NCBI GenBank assembly: GCA_958450365.1 | Contig: CAUEEP010000910.1 | Span: 901,001 to 965,000, forward strand | Direction of reading: 5' to 3' | From: Mesorhabditis belari | Lineage: Eukaryota > Nematoda > Chromadorea > Rhabditida > Rhabditidae | DNA: 64,000 bases | Shown: piece by piece, positions 23,393-34,510 of the stretch | Layout: every line of letters begins with the position of its first letter | Position numbering within the stretch: position 1 is the first letter of the stretch | The notes under the pieces: model-generated | Database searches by the model: none | What the model saw: the letters and a program-made list of their open reading frames with translations, nothing else | Told to the model about the DNA's origin: nothing | Translations under genes and position numbers: made by a program

Positions 23393-26149
23393 ATGACCGC
23401 CTTGGGCGACTACGTGGATTGTGAGCAAATTGGCGAAGGAACGTATGGGGTCGTGTTTCGAGCAGTACATCGAAAGACCGGCACTCCTGTCGCACTCAAA
23501 AGGATCACTTTGGATAGGTTCGAGCTTTTGATTTTGTTGCAAAAGTAGTGGAAATTGAACGATGTATTTGATATCGGCTGTGGGCTTATTTAAAACGGAA
23601 ATTTCGGAACTTTTCCTTGGTTATCGCCACTTTATTCGTGTTCCGTTGCAACTATTTTTGCTAAATTTTCCGAAGAAGTGAGCACGAAAACCAAATTGAA
23701 TCTTTTGCGAACGGTTCTCTTTAGTTAACCAGAAGGAAAATCAATTATTTCAACAAATCTTTTAAAACCTGTTCTTTTTAGAGATTCCGAAGGTGTACCC
23801 AGCACGTGTATTCGAGAGATCTCACTTCTGAAGACTCTAACTCATTGTAATATCGTAAAGCTTTACGATGTGATTCAATCAGGTAGAGCTTTATGACTTT
23901 TCTTTTAAAAATTTCTTTGTTTAGGTATGAAACTTTATCTGATCTTCGAATTCATTGATCGAGATTTGAAGAAGTTACTAGAAACGATTCCAAATCATCG
24001 GCTTCCGCTTGAATACGCAAAGGTTGGAGATTTTTAATATAAATGCTGTGAACGTGAAGTTGCACGCAATGGGCTAAAGCTGTCTAAATTAGTAAATGTC
24101 TGCTAGAATAATAAAAATATTTTTGGTTTTGGGGAGATAGTGGTTGGGCAGGCGGGCAAAATTTTTTTGCCAAATGTGCTGGCTTTTTGCACCCAGAGGT
24201 TTTTGACTATGCTGAATCGATTGCTGATGGTTTCACACAACATTTTACAACATTTTAATAACGTTATAACAAATAGCAACAAAAATAACAATAACAAAAT
24301 GTCAGCAAGCTACCAACGAGGAAATGACTCAAGACAATGGGTACTTTTTGGCCATTTCATCCCAGAATAAGTACATCAGATTTTCAGTATTTGTTATAAA
24401 CGTTGTTAAAAGTTGCGAAATTTTGTGTAAAATCATCACCAATCGATTCAGCATAGTCAAAAACCCCTGGGTGCAAAAAGTCGGCGATGTTGGCGAAAAA
24501 AATTTTGCCCCTCCCCAACTACTATAGCCCCTTGGTTTTTAACTGATAGATATAAATCTTGTAAAGATAATGCAACACTCAATTTTTATTTTTAGTCTTT
24601 CCTCTTTCAACTCCTACAAGCGCTCGCTTACTGTCATACTCGTCGGATCATTCATCGGGATTTAAAACCACAGAATATTCTCGTCAATGATAGAGGTAAA
24701 CTTTTCTTTCATACTAAAATATCAACTTTTAGGCATATTAAAGTTAGCGGATTTTGGATTGGCGAGATCGATTTCAATTCCCAGCCGAATCTACACTCAT
24801 GAAGTCGTCACGTTATGGTATCGCGCTCCAGAGGTGTGCAGCATTGGAACCAGCATTTGAAAGCTGTGATTCGGATTGGCATTGCAATGAATGACTGATA
24901 TTTGCCACATATGTGCGATACTTTAGTCAAAGAATCAGTCTCGAAGTACCATAGTTTTGTGTTTTTATGGCCAAATGAAACTAAAATGAAACTTCAGTTA
25001 TTTTTACAGAAGATAGGATTTGTCCTTTCTGATTCCGGGAATAACATTGTCTGATCGTTTAGCTTATTTCTAAAACATGATAAAACGAAATTGTGATTTG
25101 GTTTGAGTCAACCGAAGCATATGACAGATAATGTTTATTTCTGCACACTCGGTTGAATAGAATATCCTGGCGCATAATGCAACTAAAGCTCACCAAAAAA
25201 ATATAATCACAAGCGTAATCTAACTTTTTTACAGCTTTTATTTAGATTCTACTCGGCGCTCAATATTATTCGACTGGTGTAGACATCTGGAGTTTAGCCT
25301 GTATTTTTGCAGAGGTAATGCTTTTTTCAACTATGGTTAGTGATGCCAACTCTACATTATTTCACGATTGTTAGTCATCAAACCAACGTTAATTAAAAAG
25401 TAACTTAATGGATTTTCAAGAAGATAAAGACTTAAATATTCTAAATTTGTTGAAAAGTTTAGATGATTCGCGGAAAAAATCTCTTCACTGGTGACTCGGA
25501 GATCGATCAACTCTTCAGCATATTTCGCATGTTGGGCACACCGGACACCAAGGTACTTTAAAGCTTTTTATGCAAATTAAAACTTTCTTTAGGTTTGGCC
25601 GGATATCGAACGATTTCAGGACTATCAACCAGTGTTCCCCAAATGGTACTACGAGGAAAAGAACTTTAAGGTAAAAAGTAACATATTATAAGCCCAGATT
25701 TCCTTTTTAGACTGAGCTTCGACCATTGAATGAAGATGGATTTGATCTACTGAAGGTCAGTTCTTATAGTTAGCTTCATAATTTTACATTTGATACTTTA
25801 GCTGATGCTTGTTTATTCGCCCGAGAATCGCTACACGGCCAAGGATTGTTTACAGCACAGGTTTCCTTTGCAATAGTCGACAATTTATCAACTAATTTTC
25901 AGGTTTATCGGAAGTGTGCGTCTCGATTTGCCGCCAGTTGTCACTCTGATGACCACAGCGACTTCACAAAAGTGGTTTTCTTGGTTTTAAAATTCTTTAA
26001 ATCAAGTCGAACTTGTTGTGCAAATCTAAGAACCTTAAATTTTGTAGTTCCAAGAATTGAAAAAGTAACGATAACTAAACGACTCTATTTCTTTTAGGAA
26101 TCAAGGCAAGGCAAACGGGGGTCCAGTTTTCGACAACGTGGTTATGTAA
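23393..26149 (+). CDS. cyclin-dependent kinase, CDK1/CDK2 type (PSTCIRE)
   Basis: Serine/threonine kinase driven by cyclin binding, likely a cell-cycle CDK. Twelve exons join in phase into 328 aa: 23393-23517, 23782-23882, 23925-24022, 24596-24695, 24733-24833, 25246-25314, 25463-25552, 25593-25670, 25711-25755, 25802-25860, 25903-25971, 26098-26149. Visible motifs are the GEGTYG loop at 14-19 with T17/Y18 (Wee1/Myt1 site equivalents), Lys36, the cyclin-binding helix PSTCIREIS from 48 with Glu54, HRDLKPQN at 128-135, DFG at 148-150, activation-loop Thr163 (YTHEVVT) and APE at 173-175. [19 protein letters not shown] and [10 protein letters not shown] fit the CDK1/2 insert region. The Ala of PSTAIRE is Cys. 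At 328 aa it exceeds the usual ~298 aa; the extra residues are a Thr/Ser/Gly-rich tail. A TTTGCTTAG at 23364-23372 may be a trans-splice acceptor. Whether it is the cdk-1 or cdk-2 orthologue cannot be settled here. Confidence 0.9.
24120..24540. mobile_element. fold-back element in CDK intron 3
   Basis: Inverted arms of about 155 bp (24120-24280 and 24385-24540) share GACTATGCTGAATCGATTG, CTTTTTGCACCCAG and AAAATTTTTTT, with a unique centre of about 100 bp. The element accounts for the unusual size of this intron (573 bp). No coding capacity. Confidence 0.8.
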
Positions 26150-26310
26150 CGCCAATCATTTACTTTACTACGCCAATACGTTGATGTTTTTAGATCTTGT
26201 TGTAAATTTTTGTGCATATTTTTAGTTCAGAGTTTGGTATTGAGAGTGTCGTTTTAAATCAATTATGTAAAATTTTATACAACGCCAACTGAATAGCTAA
26301 ATGGCAAAGC

Positions 26311-29300
26311 TTATAATTTCCACTTTTTGATATATTTTGCGGATTCTTCAATCATCAGTCTGTACTTGTCGAGAAAGGTTTTTAGGCGAACATCGTCGTC
26401 TTCTGAAAATATTGGAATTTGAGAAAGTTGCTAAACTAAGTTTTTTGCTCTTTGTATGCTTGAAAATTGCTAGAATGTATTCAAAAATTGAATCCAACTC
26501 ACCGCCATCCGAATGTTCTCGAATGTGATCATCAGCTAGGACAAGGATGAATGGAGGAATCCAAACAATTGCGATCAACGGATATGCTTTCTCGTAGTCT
26601 TCAATTAGCTAAAAGATTGATGAATCATTTCCGATCTCGTTTAGACTGAACAGTCAATCGGAGCTGGACTCACCTTTTCCAGCGAATCCCATGGAAGCTC
26701 TTCCCCTTTCGTTTCGGCTTTTAGCGTCTCATAGTAGGTCTCCAAATAGAAATCTCTCCTGAAAATTGTTTTAATGGTATTTTTAGCTGGTCTACCTATT
26801 TCTGTACTCATCAGCACCCAATCCGGTGGACAAAAGTCGAGTGAGATCCTCCATTGGGTTTCCGATGTGCATTGTCTGAAAATGGAGTGACATCTCAAAT
26901 AATGGTTTTCTAAAACTATTGAGCTTTTAGTTTTATCCAATTTATCCATTTGTTCGATTCTTTTAAGGTTCACGAAGATACAAAAGTAGAGAAAATAGAG
27001 CCAGATTACGGTAGTTTTTGTATTAGGCTCTCCAAAAAGTCTTTTCGTTTCTTTTCGATCATTCAAACTTTTTGTGCTCTATCTTTTATCCATTGACACC
27101 AAGATAGGTTTCCTTAGCTAAAGTGTCTAAACCGTATCATTAAGTCGTCGCTCTTTTTGACTACTCGACTTCATACTCTCAAGAAAATCCAGGCATAAAA
27201 TATTTTTAAACCCGTTTTAATGTTATTTTGCAGAAAAATAATTGGTTTTTCTAATGAAATCAACCGTAGTTTAATTGGTGCATTTGTTGGCTTGAAAGGG
27301 CAGACGAAAAGGAACGAAAAGACTTATGCATCAACCTAATATTAAAGTGACAGAAGCTTTGTTGCTTCTATGCAGCAAAAAATAATCTTTGGAGCAAAAA
27401 GCAAAAGAATTGGCGCCGAGAGGAGTTTTTTTCCAGTTTTTTCCAAAAATTCCAGAAATAAGGCATGTTAAATCCATTTTTATGTTATTTTACAGAAAAA
27501 TAATTGGCCTTTCTAATGCAAAAAACCGTAGTTCAATTAGTGCATTTGTTGTTCTTAAACAGAAGTACGAAAAGGAACGAAAAGACTTTCTGGACAGCCT
27601 AACACGGCAAAGTAACTTTAACTTTAGCTGGTTTAAATCAATCAAGCTAACCTGCCAATCGACAATCACTCGAATACTGTAATCTCCTGCATTTGATTTA
27701 TTGAAAAGGATATTTCCGGGCCACATATCCCCGTGTACAATCGTCTCGTGTTTGCCTAAACCCAAGAATGCATTTTTGCAATGAAACGCAGCTAGTTTCA
27801 ACTCATTGAAGCCCTCAATGTCATTCGTATTTCAATTACAGCTCTAAGAGTGGTATAGTCTTGAAGAACTCACACGCTTTCACAAGTTCATTCTTGAAAT
27901 TCTTTGCCGATGTGAACACTTTTGATTTGGTTCTCATCACGTCGATGGCTGGTTTCAGATCGGGCCATCGACTTTCTATCGCCTCGAAACCCTCTTGAAT
28001 TCTCTGAAATTTTAAGTAAAAATTATTTTAAAGTTTTATTTAACAAATGTTTTCAAAATCTCCTCAAACCTGATCTCTTGTAAAATCAGAGAAAAAATCT
28101 TCGAAGACTTCGTTCTCTGCGAGAATTCGCGCCTCTTTTCGGTGACGAAGAGCTGAAAAATTGGTTTAAATTCTTAATTTCACAATTTAAAAGTAAAATC
28201 TGTCTAACTTACAGTATGCGGCAATTCTTGCCAACATTTTCACAGCTTCAGTAGCCGTTTTTGGAGAAAGCGCGTGGAAAACATGACGATTGTGGACGTT
28301 CTCGAGGAATTCCAAGATTGTGTAACCTGAAAGTGGAAAAGGTTGATGATGAAAAAGGGATTTGAGTTAGATTACGACATTTTTTGATACATTATAGAGC
28401 CTTTTAATCTTACTTTGTCAATATTTTAATCTTACTTTGCCAAGATTTAATTTCTAATATCTTTTCCCCCAACCTGCTTCCACTCCATCCACTCCAAAGG
28501 GTCGACCACCGATGAAATTCGGCACCGGAATCTCATCGAGGATACCGACTTGTGGCGCATTTTTGTAGAAGTTGTACTCGGTGTCAGAGAACTGAAACAT
28601 TTCTATACTTGAATGCGTTGTACTTTTCATTACTGTAATTCTTTTCAATAAACTCACGCATGTCGCCATTTCATCGTACCGCAGAAAGGCGCCATTCAAC
28701 TCGGAAAGAGCTTTCATCCCGGCACTCGACGTGATCTTGATCATTCCGCGCTTGGGTAATCTGAAAAAGACTTTTGTAAGTTTTGTAATATGATAGGCAG
28801 TTTAGCATTTTGGACTAGTTATCGTAAATCCTCTATTAGAACGGCACTCAAAAGGGTATCGAAAAATAGAATGGCACCGCGAATTTACAAATGAAAAATT
28901 AATACTACCTATATTTGAAAGTTTTTAATTGAACGACTGAATATCTTTTCTTTTCGACTTTGTTTGATTCTGCTTTTTTTATTTTTTTTTTGCTGAAAAC
29001 TTAGCGTGTTTCTTTCTTTTTTAATTTTATGCTACATTTATTAAATTTTCTTTTTAGATGATGAAGATGCCAATCGAAGAGACGACCAAAAAACAATCAC
29101 TCGAGCGATCGTTGGATGAAATGAGCGATGCTTTTGCCGAATTTTGTGATCATCAAGATTATGAACAAGAATTAAACAAGAGCTTTGATGACGATGGAAG
29201 TGACGACGGAGAAGATAAAGAAGCGAGTGAAACGACCGAACGAGGAAAAGATTCAAATAAAGCCGAGGATTTGATGAGTGCAAGAGGAGCAAAGCGGCTC

Positions 29301-29985
29301 GTGAAATTCAACCTTGAAGTGGTCAAATACGCCAAGCAGAACTTAAACCAAGGAGCTGCCAAACATTTTGGAGTATCACGATCGTCGATTCAAGATTGGA
29401 GAAAACAAGAAGAACTTCTCAAACAACTCGAGAGTGCAAAACGGAAACGCATCGAAAAGTGGAGCGGCATGCAAGTCTAATAGAGGATTTACGGTAACTG
29501 ATATTTCAAAGCTAAACAGTTTGCCATTAGGTATCAGTTTAAAGCTAAACTAATATCTATTTTGCGTTTTTTGCTGTCTTAAAGTCCTTAAGTACCTTTC
29601 CTGTTCGTCACTCCAATCGAATGTGATAAGAGCACTCTTTGAGACGTATCCCTGAATAACTTATAACATTTCACATTCACATTCACAACATTCACAATTT
29701 CGATTCTGAACTCACCCCACTCAACAGTTTCGCACTACGAGCGGGTCCTGTTCGAGCTTTTGTTCTGAAAAAGGTCAATTAAACTTGAAGTTATGTTTTT
29801 CAATCCAGAAAGACTTGTTAATGAAAGCTCCTACGAAGATAACTACAATTGTTAGCTAAATCTCTTAATTTCTTTTAAAACCCAATTCCTCACTTGAACT
29901 GTTTTTGCAGATCTCCTTCCACCATTCCCCATGTAATCACCGTGTCGATAATCGTCTCATTGTCACGCATATTTTCAGCAACCAT
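26311..29985 (-). CDS. choline-kinase-like (CHK/DUF1679) protein
   Basis: Predicted phosphotransferase of the nematode-expanded CHK family (related to aminoglycoside, choline and ecdysteroid kinases); substrate unknown. Thirteen - strand exons join in phase into 419 aa, the usual length: 29894-29985, 29716-29764, 29596-29651, 28658-28760, 28474-28591, 28213-28326, 28070-28152, 27884-28003, 27652-27813, 26796-26875, 26674-26758, 26503-26608, 26311-26402. The Brenner-type catalytic loop reads HGDMWPGN at 272-279 (D274, N279) and the metal-binding Asp is D297 in VIVDWQ. The following TMHIGNPMEDLTRLLS fits the family pattern after DWQ. LPKRGMIKITS (67-77) is the N-lobe Lys strand. The intron 27814-27883 uses a weak GAG acceptor and is the least certain junction. 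The gene converges on the CDK with only 161 bp between stop codons, and its third intron hosts a pogo-like element. Confidence 0.85.
27023..27339. mobile_element. mariner-derived MITE in a CHK-gene intron
   Basis: TA-flanked, 317 bp, termini TTAGGCTCTCCAAAAAGTCT and inverted TTAGGTTGATGCATAAGTCT, both followed by TTTCGTTYCTTTTCG. The right third (27225-27338) is duplicated in direct orientation at 27485-27606, so the intron holds a partial second copy. Confidence 0.8.
28822..29494 (+). mobile_element. pogo-like element carrying an intact DNA-binding ORF
   Basis: 673 bp, flanked by TA, with 21-bp inverted termini (CCGTAAATCCTCTATTAGA on the right, TCGTAAATCCTCTATTAGA on the left). It sits in the third intron of the CHK-like gene on the opposite strand. 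The CCGTA-type terminus links it to the other pogo-like elements at 6343, 51176, 52035 and 59737. Confidence 0.85.
29058..29480 (+). CDS. pogo/BrkDBD-type helix-turn-helix protein (transposon ORF)
   Basis: An uninterrupted 140-aa frame that occupies the right two thirds of the TIR element and stops just inside the right terminus. Residues about 25-75 are acidic and Ser-rich. Residues about 83-125 (VKFNLEVVKYAKQNLNQGAA, then KHFGVSRSSIQDWRKQ) fit the Brinker/BrkDBD-type HTH found at the start of many pogo/Jerky transposases. It ends in a basic tail. The CENP-B-type second HTH and the DDE domain are absent. TTTTTAG at 29051-29057 directly before the ATG could be a splice acceptor, so expression from a chimeric transcript is possible. 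Either it is a DNA-binding remnant of a transposase or a small domesticated regulator. Confidence 0.7.
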   Translation: MMKMPIEETTKKQSLERSLDEMSDAFAEFCDHQDYEQELNKSFDDDGSDDGEDKEASETTERGKDSNKAEDLMSARGAKRLVKFNLEVVKYAKQNLNQGAAKHFGVSRSSIQDWRKQEELLKQLESAKRKRIEKWSGMQV

Positions 29986-30252
29986 TTTTATAGGTTTTCA
30001 ATCAGTTTGTATCTGAGAACTTGACGTTACAAGGAGAAAGATCTGAGCCCGTATGCTCAGGAGAAAGTTTCCAGAGCTTTTTTTGCGTTTCTCTGCATTT
30101 CAGACTACATTATTGTTACATTAAACAATCAAATGATTAAGGGAATCTTATAGAAAAAAGATAAACAGTTTGAAGATCCCAAATCGGCCCCGAATTTTCG
30201 CGCGGAAAGCTTTTGCAGAAACTTTTTCCGTCAGCGGAAAGTTTCCGCGAGT
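29986..30252. promoter_or_regulatory. presumed promoter region of the CHK-like gene
   Basis: The sequence directly 5' of the - strand start codon is short before the fold-back element begins. No clear TATA or initiator was identified; assigned by position only. Confidence 0.25.
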
Positions 30253-30992
30253 GTACAGGGCGACACCTTTTTTGGAAAAGTTGCTGACAAACGCCTGACT
30301 GATTACCAAAGTTCCAAGTGTTATATAGAAAAATAAAGCCCTTCATCTTGGCATCATTTATCTACAAAAAACTTCTCGATTGGACTTATACAACTCATTT
30401 TACAAGCTCTTGAATGAGCTCAAGTCTCTCTCCGCGAGCTGCCATTTTTGACCACAATATTTTCATCTAGAAATGGATTCCTTCAATCAAACTTGTGGTA
30501 TTTTACTTTAAAAGTATTATTCAACAAAAATATAATGCTAGAGAAGCTTATACAACAAGATCCTCTTGTCAAATGGATATTCGAAGCTCAATTTTCCCTT
30601 TTTTTTTGCGGAGTTTTCAAATGAACCCAGAAATCTATCCCAATTCTGGCTATTAAAGTTTGAAAAAAGAGTGTTCTGTTATTCTTATTACTATTAAATG
30701 ATATTAAATGTTATTTTCCCACAAAATAAATATCGAGAAAACTTTTTAACGATTTTTTATTAAGAAAAGTGTGAAAAATGGCAGATCACCGGAGAGAGGC
30801 CGACTTGCGCTCATTCAAGTGCTTGTAAAATGAGTTGTATGACTCCAATTGGAAAACTTTTAATAGATAAATCTAGCCAAGATGAAGGGCTTTATTTTTC
30901 TATATAACACTTGGCACTTTGATAAGAAGACAGGTGTTTGCCAGCAACTTTTCCAAGAAAGGTATCGCCATAAGTCGTGGTCACCCTGTAGC
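30253..30992. mobile_element. fold-back element with ~200-bp arms
   Basis: Inverted arms at 30253-30452 and 30773-30992 share TTGGAAAAGTTGCTG, CAAGTGTTATATAGAAAAAT, AAAGCCCTTCATCTTGG and CAACTCATTTTACAAGC. A unique centre of about 320 bp has no coding potential. Confidence 0.8.
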
Positions 30993-31750
30993 ATACGCGA
31001 AAGCACCTAGTTTTCCGCAAGATTGTAACATACGGGCTTAGGAAAAAATAAGTACATCAAAGGACCAGCCAAGTGCACCAGAAAGGATACGTTTGCATTT
31101 CTGACATAAAGCACATATGAGATAAAGGTTCAGTCACAAGATACATCGCGCTAGAAGGGCACAAAGCTCGTAGACATCATATCTTTTGATCAAGAAAACA
31201 TTAAGCTCATTGAAATTTGGTGTCAGTTTGGTTGTCATTTATATAGGCATCTCTCAAACAATCACAATCACAAAATACACCACAAAATCGGCTGTGAAAA
31301 AACCGAAAAAAGAAACCCGATGAGTTTGGGGAATCTCTCACAAAAAAAGAGAGAAATTTTCAAATCTCCGTCACAAAATATACTCTCGTGGAAGATTTAT
31401 AGAGAGAAAATCTAGAAATAATTGGAGCTGAGCTTTTTGATTTTGAATGCGAATTTGGAAGCTCACTATTTCCTTTATTGGAACGGTGATCGACTGGTGA
31501 TCGGGTAACAGATTTTTATGCATGCTTTCTGCATGGAAATTTGATCTGAGCTTTCAGTATTGTAGTCATTTTTACCGCAGACGACACTTATTGAGTGGAG
31601 AGACTCGTATTAGAATCAGTTCTTGGCTTTCGGTTAAAATATCCCACAATCATTCGCAAGAATCACAAGAACTTGCCAAATCTGGTTCGTAGTTTTGGTG
31701 AAACTCCTAGAAAATGTTCCAACAGGTGCCCGGACAACAACATCGACATT
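30993..31750. other. no gene seen
   Basis: AT-rich spacer; no exon chain, array or paired repeat recognised. Confidence 0.4.
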
Positions 31751-31756
31751 TGATAA

Positions 31757-31991
31757 CATCGGACATTTGATATTTGCCCAGCCCCTTTGCCATTAGCATT
31801 CTAACTTTGAGCTCGAATTTCTTGGTGTTGGATTGTCCAATTTAAACATTCTTGATATCATTAAATGCGCCAAGTCTTTCTCTGTCGATTGGTAGAAAAA
31901 CTATTTTAATTGAACAGCCCAATACCAAGGAATTTGAGCTCAAAGTTAGATTGCCAATGGCAAAGGGGTGGGAAGCGTATCAAATGTCCCA
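31757..31991. mobile_element. palindromic MITE, monomer (ACATTTGATA family)
   Basis: Outer ends GGACATTTGATA and inverted TATCAAATGTCC, then GCCCCTTTGCCAT and a long inverted segment around CTAACTTTGAGCTC. Related to the dimers at 39461 and 56141. The 143-codon frame at 31852-32283 is a read-through of this and the next repeat. Confidence 0.75.
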
Positions 31992-32063
31992 CAATCGTGC
32001 TGTAGGTCAAGTAGATCAGACAAGTTTCAAGTTTGGCTTCTGCTGGACCCAGGTGTCCCCACA

Positions 32064-32433
32064 AGTTAGGGAAAAGTATACTCAAATTACGTCTCCATTT
32101 TATGCCCTCAATCCTGTAGCCTTCCCGTGTTCAACTAAATATCTTTACATAGATGTTTTCCCCCATTTAAGCGATGAAATTTGTTGTTTCTCTTCTTTTT
32201 TTCAATTGTTGCAAGTTAAATCCACAAAATTGTGGCCAAGTTTGCTTTGTAACACGTGCTTTTACACGTGCTTGCTCGTGTAAAATGTAAAGCTCTGACT
32301 CGTCGGCAAGTTGGCAAAAAGGTTCGGTTTTTTACACATTCAAAGTACAGTTGAGAGAGCAAGGATAGCTCTAAACAAAGAAATAGCTGGCTATAGTTGA
32401 GAGTACTAAGCCTAGTAGAGAAATATTTCTTAC
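32064..32433. repeat. dispersed repeat, copy 1 (copy 2 at 57861)
   Basis: About 370-400 bp shared with 57861-58265 at high similarity (for example ATAGCTCTAAACAAAGAAAT and CTGACTCGTCGGCAAGTTGG) in direct orientation. No terminal inverted repeats and no protein were recognised; copy 1 has an ACACGTGCTTTTACACGTGC patch. Confidence 0.75.
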
Positions 32434-33590
32434 ACAAGCTTCTTTCTATGGGTCTGATCGGAGTCTAGCTTTTGATCAAAAGAAATTGTTTTAGACACAC
32501 TCTGCTTGTCTAAATCTGGATTCTAGGCTTTTTACAGTTCCTCTTTCCGATAAGAGTGACTCAAAGTGACTTTTACCTTGATTCTTTTACCTTGATTCTT
32601 TTACCTTGACTCTTTTATCCTTTTTCCAAACTAGAGTTGAACTTTTCATCCCAGAGGTCAACTTTTCTCCCTTTTCCATGCGCAAAATTTCTTCAATTCG
32701 ATCAACCGTGTAATGTGTGCAAATTTGTACGAGATATTTTCCGTTTTCCGTTTTCGAAATTCGAGCAAGGAAAATGTTGCTAATGGACAAAATGTAAGTG
32801 CCTTAAAAGAAACAAAAAACAAATTGAGCCCCAGACAGGGAATGTTTCCAGCTTTTAGAGCAAAAAGCGCAAAGAATCGCGTTCATTCTCATGGAAATTC
32901 GAAAAAATAACTAAAATACTCAAAACACTTTCATCAATTCTTTGAGTGATCCAAATTTCTCTGAAACAGCCACAGAAAAGCTTCTTTATTTTCAAAAATG
33001 AAGAGCTTTTCGATTTAATTTGGTATTTCTTTAAGCTTTAGCAACTGTAGCTTTAGTAACTTAGTAACTTTAAGCCTTTCTAGCTATTTCAAGCAGTTAC
33101 TGAGGTTTTAAGCCTCTTAATTCGGTCCCGCAGCTCTAAACCCAGTATGGGAATAGAGCCACTTTTGAGGACTCAGAATTGTTACTCAAACTGCCATAAA
33201 AGTTGTGCAGAATGGTTTATAAATGCTTCCAATGGATTCAGTGCAATTAATTACCCCAGGAAAAGCTTTTAAAACTAGTGGCAAGTTCGAAAAAAACCGA
33301 CGTTTACAAATTGGCCCCGCCGAAGGGATAAAGTATAGCACCAATACTTTATCTCATGTTATATCTGTTGTTTAAAAAACATTTTGCAATCTTTGTTTAT
33401 TTTCGATGCATTTTAGGATGCTCCCAGGCGCCATTCTTACCGGTGTTGACAACGAGCGAACGAGCGATCGAGCGAATTTCCATCGATGAACCCGATTACT
33501 GAGCAGTAAAATCGAATTTCAATTCAATCTTGTTTGAACAAATTATTGTTTTCAAAGAATGAGACTTTTGTAGTAATATCTGTCTGAATG
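32434..33590. other. no gene seen
   Basis: AT-rich spacer with short CTTTTACCTTGATT repeats near 32572-32612. No exon chain recognised. Confidence 0.4.
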
Positions 33591-34020
33591 CTTTGCATTG
33601 CAACTGTCCTGCGATTGCCATTACGATTCTACAATTAGGATCCACGGCATTTTGGCTATTTAGGGATCAAACAGGATCAAAGTTTTATTGCATTCACAAA
33701 CTTTGGTCCCGCATCGAGGGACAACAGCAAAACCGTCAAAAAATTGCTTTTCGGGTCTTAGGGAAGGATGTGATCGGCCAATTAAAGACGCCCATCCGAG
33801 TATACCTATCCGGGCTGTGCGCCAAGACGGCACGCGATTACGCGCGCGCACAAAGAGCTCCTTAATTTTATGCGTTGATTACGCGGGAGTTGATAACGTT
33901 AAACTTTCATAAATCTGTTTATAAATAAATATTTCTCAATAAATCCTTTCAACTTTAGAAACAGAAATGGCTAAAGCAATTGTGATCTGCTGCTGATGCT
34001 TTAAAATCTAATCCATGACG
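33590..34020. repeat. GC-rich repeat, copy 1 (inverted copy at 37830)
   Basis: Shares with 37830-38260, in inverted orientation, TTTTGGCTATTTAGGGA, the GGACAACAGC segment, TCTTAGGGAAGG, GTATAC/CGCGATTACGCGCGC and a flank ending ATCTAATCCATGA. The GC-rich centre contrasts with its AT-rich surroundings, suggesting a shared mobile or captured sequence. No protein was recognised. Confidence 0.7.
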
Positions 34021-34179
34021 GGGAAAGAGCGAAAATGGAGATTACAGTGCACCTATTGATCTTGTGGTTCTGTGGGGCTCACAAAGGATATAAAAAATAC
34101 CAAAAGGAGATTGATTAGATAAATTTTGAAATAAGGTTACTGTAGATAAATGGAACAAAAATGATGCCAGGAGTTACGG

Positions 34180-34510
34180 TAGCTTTCAAAAGCTAGGAGC
34201 TTTCAAAAGCTAGGAGCTTTCAAAAGCTAGGAGCTTTCAAAAGCTAGGAGCTTTCAAAAGCTAGGAGCTTTCAAAAGCTAGGAGCTTTCAAAAGCTAGGA
34301 GCTTTCAAAAGCTAGAGCTATTCAAAAGCCTTTAGGAGTTTTCAAAACCTTTTAGGAGCTTTCAAAAGCTAGGAGCTTTCAAAAGCTAGGAGCTTTCAAA
34401 AGCTAGGAGCCATTTTCAAAGCTAGGCTTTCAAAAGCTAGGATTAGCTTTCAAAAGCTAGGAGCTTTCAAAAGCTAGGAGCTTTCAAAAGCTAGGAGCTT
34501 TCAAAAGTTA
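34180..34510. repeat. GCTAGGAGCTTTCAAAA 17-bp minisatellite
   Basis: About 18 tandem copies with a slightly scrambled centre (34310-34345 and 34405-34450). It shares the 17-bp length and GAGCTTT core with the 652-1107 array. Confidence 0.9.

Noticed and set aside
14837..26149. Operon of the RBR-PARP and CDK genes
   Set aside because: The gap is about 1.9 kb and contains a polyadenylation signal, a mariner and a fold-back element, far larger than typical nematode operon spacing.
26641..27066. 141-codon - strand frame
   Set aside because: It reads through two CHK-gene exons and their introns and into the mariner MITE; the spliced model fits family patterns better.
31852..32283. 143-codon + strand open frame
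   Set aside because: It crosses the right half of a palindromic MITE and the start of a dispersed repeat, both of which recur elsewhere with interrupted frames.
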